Translations under genes and position numbers: made by a program | The notes under the pieces: model-generated | What the model saw: only the letters and a program-made list of their open reading frames with translations | Told to the model about the DNA's origin: nothing | Database searches by the model: none | Shown: one piece after another, positions 1-6,369 of the stretch | How positions within the stretch are numbered: the stretch's first letter is position 1 | How the letters are laid out: every line of letters starts with the position of its first letter | Source: Chloroflexota bacterium | GTDB lineage: Bacteria; Chloroflexota; UBA11872; VXOZ01 | NCBI GenBank assembly: GCA_009839775.1 | Contig: VXOZ01000412.1 | Span: 1 to 27,530 of the forward strand | Direction: 5' to 3' | Length of the DNA: 27,530 bases

Positions 1-201
1 TGAGCACTCGGTGCGCCTCCGCCAGGACCACCGCGGGCTCCGGTTGGTAGGCCAACAGGGACTGTACTGCGAACGTTCGTCTGGGAGGTGGCGCTCTGAG
101 TGAGTGAAGGGCCTGGACTGGCCGTCGCGACTCTTGAACGCACGGGGGACGGCAACACTCACCGGGGTCACCGGTCTGGGGCCGAGATCGACCGAGGGCC
201 T
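1..201. other. Left edge, no confident gene
   Basis: No complete gene is supported here. On the minus strand, positions 1-70 read A-V-Q-S-L-L-A-Y-Q-P-E-P-A-V-V-L-A-E-A-H-R-V-L. That resembles the stretch just before the RPGG turn of class I SAM-dependent methyltransferases. The frame stays open to the right, but it shows no methyltransferase motif I before the PIN gene ends at 202. If real, this is a 5'-truncated remnant that continues outside the window. Confidence 0.25.
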
Positions 202-819
202 TCACGCGAAAGGTGTCCCGGCATCCCAAAATCCCTCTGCGCGCATGTCCTCGTGAATTCGGTTGGCCTCATCACGGGTCACAAGCCCCTCATTGCCGGC
301 ACGAATGAGTAGGGATCGGATCCGATGATATGCAAAGTCCTCACTGCCATGCAGTTCCGAGAGGACCGTCAATGCATCGTTGTCATCTGTCGCAATCGTC
401 CATCCGCGCCGGAATGCGATTGACACGCAGGATGCTTCGCCAGCGCCGAGGGGGGTTCGCACCGTGAATCTTGAGACAGCCTCACGACTCTGGAGCTCGG
501 CGGCAAGCTGGAGCTCGTCTTCGACGAGCGGGACCGTTTCGAGCATCCCTTTTCGATGAAGATCGTCGATTGTCCGTAGTCGTTCGAAGCGAACCTTATC
601 CGCAGGACTCGTCCGGGCACGAATCTCGTAGTGCCGGATCGCTTGCCGCATTTCCGAAAGCAGTTCGGCACGCTGTAGAGCTGGCACCGGAAGTTCCTCT
701 TCCTCAGGGTCGTACACGACCAACGGGACCCGAAGCGGGCTTCCGAGCAGCCGAAGCAGAAGCTGCTCCCGCCGCGTCAGCATGAAGTAGAGGAGCACAA
801 CGGTGTCGATGATGTACAT
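202..819 (-). CDS. PIN-domain nuclease (putative toxin)
   Basis: Predicted 205-residue PIN-fold ribonuclease. The start is the ATG at 819, which begins M-Y-I-I-D-T-V-V and places the first PIN aspartate at residue 5. Other candidate acidic residues are E128 in L-G-A-G-E-A-S and D145/D146 in A-T-D-D-N-D-A. This D...E...DD pattern is typical of PIN nucleases, which cut RNA with Mg2+ or Mn2+. The frame extends open to 1125, but that part overlaps the upstream gene and is compositionally unlike a protein. The gene starts 4 nt after the XRE-peptidase gene, so the two are one operon and form a toxin/regulator-like pair. I infer toxin and partner roles from this order. The exact PIN subfamily is not recognised. 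Confidence 0.8.
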   Translation of the reverse strand: MYIIDTVVLLYFMLTRREQLLLRLLGSPLRVPLVVYDPEEEELPVPALQRAELLSEMRQAIRHYEIRARTSPADKVRFERLRTIDDLHRKGMLETVPLVEDELQLAAELQSREAVSRFTVRTPLGAGEASCVSIAFRRGWTIATDDNDALTVLSELHGSEDFAYHRIRSLLIRAGNEGLVTRDEANRIHEDMRAEGFWDAGTPFA

Positions 820-823
820 GGAC

Positions 824-2023
824 CTAAACCACGCCGGTCGCCTCGAACTCCTCAAACTCGGCCGCTGCCCAATCCGGTTCTTGGCCGTTGGTGGGTTGCC
901 CCAGGACGTGAACCAAGTCGGGAATCGACAGCCCGGCGAACGATGCCGCCGAGGGAGGCGACATCTCTTCGAGCACGATTGCGGCGCGCAGCATGCGCAA
1001 GAACGCCCTCGGGAATCGACGGATCCGCCAGAGCTCCGCGTTTTGCTCGTACTCCTCGGGATCGATTGGATAGCCGAGCGACCGTGCGAGCGCCACCGGC
1101 CTGACGTCATCTCGCATCTCGGCATAGGTGGCCCTGGTGATGGCCTTCATCTGCCGCAGGCGGACGAGTGCCGTGGGGAAGGATGTTCGGAAGTACCGCT
1201 GGATGTGGACGACGTCGACGGGATCCGTGAGGCGTGGGCTCATGCCGGCTTCTTCCATGAAGCCGCGAACGCCCTCGCTGGGCATCAAGAACTCCCCTGC
1301 GAACTCATCGGCGAAGTTCTCACGCGGGCTGCGTCCACGCGAGACGACCCATCGGCCGTCGGCGCTGTGAAAGAGCGCATGTCCGATCTCGTGGGCGATC
1401 GTGAACCGGCGCCGCCCGATTGTCATGTCGAGGTTCACGAGGATCGCGAATCCGACCTCGGGATGGTTGAAGAACGCACCGGAAGGTGCCTTGCTCAGGT
1501 CTTCGCCCAAAGGGGCGCGAAACAGGGCGATGCCCAACATCTCGCACACGGTGTCAATATCGGGGATTGGCCCGGTTCCGAGACCAAGATGCGAGCGAAC
1601 TTCCTCCGCCTTCCGGCGGGCGTCGTCCTTCTGCTCGAACGATGAGCGGTGGATGAATGGACTCTGTGTCAGGCCGTGAATCGGTATCCCGGTGATCTTC
1701 GAGAGTTCGGCATATCTGTCCAGGAACTGAGTGAATTCTCGGATGCCTGGAGTAGAGCCGGGATCAATGCCTCCGTCCGCACGAAGGAGCATGCCGGCCA
1801 GATCGGCGTCCTCAGCTTCCGCACTGCCGCCTCGCAGCAGGTCGGCGACTGTACAGCCGTAGAGCCGAGCCAGAGCGACCAGCTGCCGGTCGTTGGGCGA
1901 GCGCCGGCCCGCTTCCCAGTAGCTCACCATCGTGCGACTGATTCCCAGCGCGGCGCCGACGTCGTCCTGCGAGTAACGCGCGCGCGTCCTAGAACGAGCC
2001 AGTCCCTCCGAGAGGTTCTCCAT
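824..2023 (-). CDS. XRE HTH fused to ImmA/IrrE-type zinc peptidase
   Basis: 399 residues. Residues about 5-65 form an XRE/Cro-type helix-turn-helix (Y-S-Q-D-D-V-G-A-A-L-G-I-S-R-T-M-V-S-Y-W-E-A-G-R). Residues about 130-260 are an ImmA/IrrE (COG2856/M78-like) metallopeptidase with the zinc motif H211-E-I-G-H215. ImmA cleaves a phage repressor after DNA damage, and IrrE/PprI cleaves DdrO. CapP, in the same broad class, cleaves CapH to induce CBASS. Here the HTH and peptidase are on one chain. An AGGAG Shine-Dalgarno lies 6 nt before the ATG. The gene is divergent from the ubiquitin-like operon and in operon with the PIN gene. The likely role is an autoregulated repressor and antitoxin-like partner, inferred from context. 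Domain assignment is firm; self-cleavage is not shown by sequence. Confidence 0.88.
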   Translation of the reverse strand: MENLSEGLARSRTRARYSQDDVGAALGISRTMVSYWEAGRRSPNDRQLVALARLYGCTVADLLRGGSAEAEDADLAGMLLRADGGIDPGSTPGIREFTQFLDRYAELSKITGIPIHGLTQSPFIHRSSFEQKDDARRKAEEVRSHLGLGTGPIPDIDTVCEMLGIALFRAPLGEDLSKAPSGAFFNHPEVGFAILVNLDMTIGRRRFTIAHEIGHALFHSADGRWVVSRGRSPRENFADEFAGEFLMPSEGVRGFMEEAGMSPRLTDPVDVVHIQRYFRTSFPTALVRLRQMKAITRATYAEMRDDVRPVALARSLGYPIDPEEYEQNAELWRIRRFPRAFLRMLRAAIVLEEMSPPSAASFAGLSIPDLVHVLGQPTNGQEPDWAAAEFEEFEATGVV

Positions 2024-2041
2024 CTCGGTCTCCTTCCGCGG

Positions 2042-2144
2042 CTCGTCTTCTGTTGCGCAACATTGACAACTCCGGGATTATCTGTAACCCTAGCGGTGTT
2101 GCGGCAAATGGGACATGTGACCTGCTTGCGCAACAGAAGACGAG
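2042..2144. promoter_or_regulatory. Divergent promoter region with 19-bp inverted repeat operator
   Basis: Positions 2042-2060 and 2126-2144 are perfect 19-bp inverted copies separated by 65 bp. Each contains TTGCGCAA, and the left copy sits in the 12-bp palindrome TGTTGCGCAACA (2051-2062). A third imperfect site, GTTGCGGCAA, is at 2098-2107. A consensus -35 box TTGACA (2063-2068) abuts the left palindrome on the plus strand. On the minus strand GATAAT (complement of 2077-2082) is a candidate -10 for the HTH-peptidase gene. Such palindromes are normal XRE dimer sites, and the arms flank both promoters. The repressor encoded at 824-2023 is the obvious candidate ligand (inference). Confidence 0.65.
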
Positions 2145-2153
2145 GTAACCGAC

Positions 2154-2744
2154 ATGATAACCGCTGGCTCACCACTCGGCCGAACGAGCGACGAAGGCCA
2201 AGGGCGTCCTGCCCCGGAGCTCACGGACGCCGGACTTGCACCGACTGCCTCTCGACCAAGGGAGCCCGACGACCTGCGCAAGGGAAAGTTCCCCATCTCC
2301 GTCAATGGGAAGCCGGTCAATGTGGTCGGGCCGCTGAGCATGGGGTTGGAGATCAAGAAGGCCGCCATCGAGCAAGGCGTGGCCATCGAACTCGACTTCG
2401 TCCTGACGAGAACTTTACCCGATGACTCGCAGTCAATCGTCGGCGACGACGACGAGGTCGACGTGACCGAGTTCAAGACCTTCACCGCCGTTGCGACCGA
2501 TGACAAGGGCAGGATTGAGATCATTGTCAACACTCGCCCGCGGATCGTCACGACGGACGAGGTCTCCTACGACGAAGTGGTGAAGCTGGCCTTCGATCCA
2601 CCACCCACGGGCCCGAACTGGGAGATTGTGGTCAGCTACCGGAACGGCGCCGGTCGTCCCCCTGATGGCAGGCTGCGCCCCGGTGGAACAGTCAAGATCA
2701 AGGAGGGGACGGTCTTCAATGTCACGGCGACTGATAAGGCGTAG
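2154..2744 (+). CDS. Multiubiquitin protein (tandem ubiquitin-like domains)
   Basis: 196 residues with two ubiquitin-like beta-grasp units. The first is at about 45-113 (F-P-I-S-V-N-G-K-P-V-N-V-V-G-P ... E-F-K-T-F-T-A-V). The second is at about 118-196 and ends in the family signature V-F-N-V-T-A-T-D-K. It matches the prokaryotic multiubiquitin (Multi_ubiq) family, whose genes travel with E1-like ThiF genes. There is no C-terminal Gly-Gly: the chain ends T-D-K-A. The first 40 residues are low-complexity and the true start could be later. The ATG lies 9 nt after the right operator arm. The product is probably the modifier, or a scaffold, of a ubiquitin-like conjugation pathway whose other parts follow directly. 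Substrates are unknown. Confidence 0.85.
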   Translation: MITAGSPLGRTSDEGQGRPAPELTDAGLAPTASRPREPDDLRKGKFPISVNGKPVNVVGPLSMGLEIKKAAIEQGVAIELDFVLTRTLPDDSQSIVGDDDEVDVTEFKTFTAVATDDKGRIEIIVNTRPRIVTTDEVSYDEVVKLAFDPPPTGPNWEIVVSYRNGAGRPPDGRLRPGGTVKIKEGTVFNVTATDKA

Positions 2745-3891
2745 CCCCGACCTCCAGCGCCTGTGGGAGGAGGGATACGAAGTCGAAGTGCGAGCGGGTC
2801 ACCTGCTCGTCAAGCATGTCCCGTACGTGACCGTAACGAGGGCCGTCGCCCGCGCCACCCTGGTATCTGCCCTGGATCTCGCCGGCGATGTCACGACGAG
2901 ACCGAGCAGCCACGTGGTCAAGTTCACGGGTGAGGCGCCTTGCGATGAGTCGGGGCAACCGCTTGCCAGGATCATCCTCTCCAGCAAGCGTGAGGATCTG
3001 GGTGGCGGCATCGTGGTGCAGCATGAGTTCTCGAGCAAGCCGCCATCCGGATATGCCGACTACTTCGAGAAGATGTCGACATACGCCGAGATCTTGACTG
3101 GCTACGCTCAGTCGATTGAGCCAGCGGTTACCGCCCGGACGTTCGAAGTCGTGCAGGACTCGAGCGAAGACTCCGTCTTCCGATACCTCGATACGGCCTC
3201 CAGTCGCGCCGGAATCGTCGCCATTACTCAGAAGCTCGAAATCCCGTCGGTGGCGATCGTTGGGCTGGGTGGCACTGGGTCCTACATCCTCGATCTGGTA
3301 GCCAAGACCCCGGTGCGTGAGATTCACCTGTTCGACGGCGACAGGTTTGGGCAGCACAACGCATTCCGCGCTCCTGGCGCTCCGTCAATTGAGACCCTAA
3401 GGACCGCACCCGTGAAGTCCGAGTACTTTCGCACCATCTACTCCAATATGCGTAGCAACATCTTCGATCACGAGCACCTCGACGACGATTCAGCGGACAT
3501 GCTGGCCAGTGTGAGCTTCGCCTTCGTCGCAGTGGACGACGCCGATGCGAGAAAGCTGGCGGTAGAGAAGTTGCTGGACGCCGATGTGCCTTTTGTCGAC
3601 GTGGGAATGGGCCTGGACACAGGCGACGCTGCTCTGCTCGGTCAGCTGCGAGTTACCGCCGTGACTGCAGAGGCGAGGGACCACGTGGACTCCACGATCC
3701 CACTCAAAACTGGCCCCGATGACGACGAATACGCCAGCAACATCCAGATCGCAGACCTGAATGCGCTGAATGCCGCCTTGGCCGTTGTGAGGTGGAAGAA
3801 GATGTTCGGCTTCTACAGCGACCTTGAGCGCGAGCACTCCAGTCTGTACCAGATCGACGGCAATCACTTGATCAATGAGCATAAGCGGTGA
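2719..3891 (+). CDS. E1-like ThiF adenylyltransferase with DUF6791-type N-terminal domain
   Basis: 390 residues. The ATG at 2719 is chosen because AGGAGGGG (2701-2708) precedes it by 10 nt; it overlaps the multiubiquitin gene by 26 nt. Residues about 1-150 are a DUF6791-like region containing G-E-A-P-C75. Residues about 170-390 are a ThiF/MoeB/E1 Rossmann domain with nucleotide loop G182-L-G-G-T-G-S188 and D206-G-D208 at the end of the second strand. E1 proteins adenylate the C-terminus of a ubiquitin-like protein. The C-terminal half has no cysteine at all; C75 is the only cysteine in the whole protein. The N-terminal region may therefore carry the thioester or act as an E2 substitute (inference). 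No separate E2 gene is present nearby. Confidence 0.87.
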   Translation: MSRRLIRRSPDLQRLWEEGYEVEVRAGHLLVKHVPYVTVTRAVARATLVSALDLAGDVTTRPSSHVVKFTGEAPCDESGQPLARIILSSKREDLGGGIVVQHEFSSKPPSGYADYFEKMSTYAEILTGYAQSIEPAVTARTFEVVQDSSEDSVFRYLDTASSRAGIVAITQKLEIPSVAIVGLGGTGSYILDLVAKTPVREIHLFDGDRFGQHNAFRAPGAPSIETLRTAPVKSEYFRTIYSNMRSNIFDHEHLDDDSADMLASVSFAFVAVDDADARKLAVEKLLDADVPFVDVGMGLDTGDAALLGQLRVTAVTAEARDHVDSTIPLKTGPDDDEYASNIQIADLNALNAALAVVRWKKMFGFYSDLEREHSSLYQIDGNHLINEHKR

Positions 3892-4250
3892 GACGAAGAG
3901 ACACCGTCAGTCACGAGTTCGTCCGCACCACTCCGGAGCATCTCGCAGATGGGGTCCTGTACGTCTCGGTGTCGTTCGCCACGGCCATTCATCGCTGCTG
4001 CTGCGGCTGCGGGAGCGAAGTCGTTACGCCGTTCAGCCCAAGCGATTGGGAGATGAGCTACGACGGGGAGTCGATATCCCTCTCCCCATCCATCGGCAAC
4101 AAGGGATTACAGTGCCAATCCCACTACTTCATCCGTCGCAACCGGGTGGTGTGGCTGCCTTCCTTCGGCCGGGACGGGCCGCGACCGCATCGATCACTGT
4201 GGCGGCAGCTCGTCTCTCGCCTGTCTTCTGTGCGGTGGCGCCGTAGGTGA
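3888..4250 (+). CDS. DUF6527-type Cys/His-rich protein
   Basis: 120 residues, GTG start in a 4-nt GTGA overlap with the E1 stop, so translationally coupled. It has a compact metal-site signature: H35-R-C37-C38-C39-G-C41-G, and then C76-Q-S-H79-Y in S-I-G-N-K-G-L-Q-C-Q-S-H-Y-F-I-R-R-N-R-V-V-W. I recognise this as the DUF6527 pattern commonly found beside multiubiquitin and ThiF genes. The cysteines and histidines suggest a zinc-ribbon or treble-clef fold, possibly a ligase-like or deconjugation partner. No biochemical role is established to my knowledge. The C-terminal 30 residues are Arg-rich and probably less ordered. Confidence 0.8.
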   Translation: MRRRDTVSHEFVRTTPEHLADGVLYVSVSFATAIHRCCCGCGSEVVTPFSPSDWEMSYDGESISLSPSIGNKGLQCQSHYFIRRNRVVWLPSFGRDGPRPHRSLWRQLVSRLSSVRWRRR

Positions 4251-4290
4251 CGTCATCAGCGCTTGCGCGTGTCGACGACCAGATCTAGCG

Positions 4291-4701
4291 TCAATGCGGT
4301 TCCTCGGCCTCCTCCCTCTCCAAGAACAAAGTAGGGCTGCCTATTCGCGCATAGCGATTGTGTCTCGCATGGAATCTCTTGTTCTTGCTTTTCACGTGAT
4401 CGAAAACAAAGGCGAGGCCGACCGCGGATAGCGACGGCCAGATAGGACCGTCTTCGAAGATCACCGCGAGGCCGATAGACATCCCGAAGGAGGCGATTTC
4501 GAGGATGAGACAAGAGGAAAAAACGACCTGACGACGCCGATTCAGTTCGGAGAGGAAGGATTGTTCTTCGGTTTCGTTCGTCGCCAATGCGAGCTCTGGG
4601 ATATACGTGAGCCTGTCTCTCTCCCACCACCTGAGAACGTGCTCGTCGTTGTCGTAGTCGCCAGTGCAAAGACGCCACCACCAGGTGAGCCAGAGTCGCA
4701 T
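4291..4701 (-). CDS. Small two-TM membrane protein, candidate effector
   Basis: 136 residues. The start is the ATG at 4701, whose A is shared with the stop of the upstream KilA-N gene (TGATG), a classic translational-coupling arrangement. The longer open frame to 4809 overlaps the KilA-N coding end and is rejected. The N-terminus is Trp-rich (M-R-L-W-L-T-W-W-W-R). Two hydrophobic segments lie at about 59-82 and 86-100, followed by a basic segment (K-S-K-N-K-R-F-H-A-R-H) and an acidic tail. No family is recognised. Short two-TM proteins paired with a DNA-binding partner are often membrane-acting effectors, and that role is inferred here. It converges with the ubiquitin-like operon, leaving a 40-bp gap. 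Confidence 0.65.
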   Translation of the reverse strand: MRLWLTWWWRLCTGDYDNDEHVLRWWERDRLTYIPELALATNETEEQSFLSELNRRRQVVFSSCLILEIASFGMSIGLAVIFEDGPIWPSLSAVGLAFVFDHVKSKNKRFHARHNRYARIGSPTLFLEREEAEEPH

Positions 4702-5513
4702 CAGTCCGAGCCTGTGGCATTGGCTGGTAGCCGGAGGATGCGGTGTAGAGCAGGCAGGGCCCTCGCATATCTGGTTTGGAAATAGCCAATCGAGCGATTC
4801 GGCAACCATTCGTTGTTGAAGTAGTGGCGAAAATCAGGCAAATGTTCGATCGGATAAAGCCGGGCTTGAACCTTTCGGCGCGATGAGTCGGCAAATTCGT
4901 GCTCGTAGGTCGGAAAGTCGCTGGGGTCGATTCCCTTTCTCCGAAGGAAGTCAGAGAAGAGCCTGCCCGTTGATATATCAGGCATCATCTTGTCTGGCGG
5001 GACAATGCCGTAGTCCTCCAATGGAGCCAGCAGATTGAGGTAGATTTCGTTGAGCATGGAGAAGTGCGCCGGCGGAATCTTCGACTTGTTCTTGAGGTAT
5101 CGCTGGACATGGACGGGCATATGGCTTCCAGAGTTACCCGTCATCCAGTCGAACACCCATTTGCTGACTTGGACAGCGAACGTCGGAGAGAGCCATTGGC
5201 CGAGATTGATTGCGACGTGCGGGTGAACCCAGGTTCCTTGCTCGATCCGATCGCCCCGCCCACGGATGACCTGAACCAAAGTAGATATGGGAATTCCCAT
5301 ATCTAACGAGAGCTCCTTCAGGAAGGCTTGGGTTTGTGCGGCTCGGTGATAATCGGCAAAGAGCTTCCCGGCCTGTTTGCACAACCGAGTGGCGTTGATG
5401 TAGCCGTCGATCGGACGTTGCGGAACGATTTCACCGCCGACCGAATGCTCGATGAGCATCGGCTGTGTGAAGTTCTCGAACGGCACTGGCAGAGAATCGG
5501 TCTCGTCGGACAT
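4701..5513 (-). CDS. KilA-N domain protein
   Basis: 270 residues from the ATG at 5513, preceded by a G-rich Shine-Dalgarno (AGGGGGAGAGGG). Residues about 18-125 form a KilA-N DNA-binding domain (D-G-Y-I-N-A-T-R-L-C-K-Q-A-G-K, R-G-R-G-D, and W-V-H-P-H-V-A-I-N-L-G-Q-W-L-S-P-T-F-A-V-Q-V-S-K-W-V). KilA-N domains occur in phage and large-DNA-virus regulators; the phage-defence protein BstA also has a KilA-N-like N-terminus. Residues 130-270 are a separate alpha-rich domain (A-H-F-S-M-L-N-E-I-Y ... F-P-T-Y-E-H-E-F) that I cannot name. The coupled two-TM gene downstream suggests a sensor/effector pair. The C-terminal region and function are inference. Confidence 0.82.
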   Translation of the reverse strand: MSDETDSLPVPFENFTQPMLIEHSVGGEIVPQRPIDGYINATRLCKQAGKLFADYHRAAQTQAFLKELSLDMGIPISTLVQVIRGRGDRIEQGTWVHPHVAINLGQWLSPTFAVQVSKWVFDWMTGNSGSHMPVHVQRYLKNKSKIPPAHFSMLNEIYLNLLAPLEDYGIVPPDKMMPDISTGRLFSDFLRRKGIDPSDFPTYEHEFADSSRRKVQARLYPIEHLPDFRHYFNNEWLPNRSIGYFQTRYARALPALHRILRLPANATGSD

Positions 5514-5875
5514 CCCTCTCCCCCTTTCGATTGGCTGGCTCTCGAACTGTCGGGGGTGTCGGCCTTCCTGTCGAGGTGCTGACGTAAGTTGGTGGAGAGG
5601 CTGTGGAACGGTACCGTCAAGCGTCACAGCAATGGATGCGGTATGCCGTTGCTTCGCGAACAGGAGAGGCGAGCAAGGCGATCGTGTCTAGGATTCAGTG
5701 CCCACCGATGTTGAAGAAGCGAGTCCACTCTGAGATGTCCCAGAAGGAGTTCGCAGCCCAGACCACCCTCCGCATGGAAGAGGTCAACGAGCGGCTCGCG
5801 TGGCTCGCATATCGCATCGTCACTCCATCGAGGCGGCGTATCTTAGCCGGAATGGGGTGACGAGATGGCCAACTG
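5514..5875. other. Gap between KilA-N gene and IS21 remnant; one doubtful small ORF
   Basis: This stretch holds the presumed promoter of the minus-strand KilA-N operon. A plus-strand frame at 5603-5860 (GTG start, 85 codons) is open and ends 15 nt before the IS21-type end at 5876. Its latter half (M-L-K-K-R-V-H-S-E-M-S-Q-K-E-F-A-A-Q-T) looks somewhat protein-like, but I recognise no family and see no convincing ribosome binding site. It could be a gene end left by the insertion. Nothing else is supported. Confidence 0.3.
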
Positions 5876-6260
5876 TGTCTTGATCGCTCTCGATCTAGGC
5901 CAGGCGATAGGCCTAAGGGGAGGACACCTGGAGGTCGTCGCGGTCGCTCTCGACGCCAATCGCTTCGCGATGCCTCCTGCCTCCTGCCTACTGTCGTGGC
6001 CACGCGACTGGTTGGCACGCGTGTCGAGTCTGGCAGGACTGGCCCCTGTGATCAGGATGTGTGCAAGGCGGCCGAGGTAGTCGAGCAGCGCGGTTGTCAG
6101 CTTTTCCTCGCCGAAGCCCCCGACCTTCTCGGAGATTGCTACGTTGCTGGTGACTATCGTGGAGCGGCACTCCTAGAGGTCGGCGAGCACCTTGAAGGGC
6201 AGCTTGGCACCGGCCCAGTGGAGGCGCGCGAAGCCTAGTTCGTCGACGATCAGAAGGGTG
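5876..6260 (-). mobile_element. Outer IS21-family element, truncated remnant
   Basis: The sequence starting at 5876 (TGTCTTGATCGCTCTC...) matches the reverse complement of the right end of the neighbouring IS21 element with two mismatches over its first 28 nt. It is therefore the terminal repeat of a second, related copy in opposite orientation. Inside lies a decayed istB 3' part reading on the minus strand. The copy is cut at 6260 by the inner element; its istA and other end are not recognisable in the window. Confidence 0.6.
5996..6257 (-). pseudogene. istB remnant (IS21 ATPase), 3' part
   Basis: Minus-strand translation gives L-L-I-V-D-E-L-G-F, then an in-frame stop after L-A-D-L, then E-C-R-S-T-I-V-T-S-N and E-E-K-L-T-T-A-L-L-D-Y-L-G-R-L-A-H-I-L-I-T. 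A frameshift follows before the C-terminus. This aligns with the second half of the istB copy at 7850-8636. The 5' half is missing because the inner element begins just upstream. A possible continuation lies at 8724-8780, where minus-strand D-L-V, eight residues, then E-R-T-L-T matches the istB spacing. Clearly non-functional. Confidence 0.7.
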
Positions 6261-6318
6261 TGTATTGATCGCCCTCAGACTCGTCCAGTGATCGCTCTAA
6301 GACTCGGCCACTTGGGAG
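6261..6318 (+). repeat. IS21 left terminal inverted repeat
   Basis: Begins TGTATTGATCGCCCTC and contains a second, related block AGTGATCGCTCTAAG. It aligns with the reverse complement of 8666-8723 with scattered mismatches and small gaps. Confidence 0.65.
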
Positions 6319-6369
6319 CCAAGTCCCAACCTGTGATCGACGTGAGCCGACGCCGGTCCGGAGAGAGGG

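Noticed and set aside
1..112. Possible methyltransferase gene end on the minus strand
   Set aside because: Only a short stretch resembles the family and no upstream methyltransferase motif is found before the PIN gene. Kept only as a low-confidence note.
820..1125. N-terminal extension of the PIN gene frame
   Set aside because: It overlaps the HTH-peptidase coding sequence, is Arg/Ser-rich as antiphase frames are, and the PIN fold begins exactly at the ATG at 819.
2626..2718. Longer N-terminus for the E1-like protein
   Set aside because: It lies in another phase of the multiubiquitin gene. The ATG at 2719 has a strong AGGAGGGG site 10 nt upstream.
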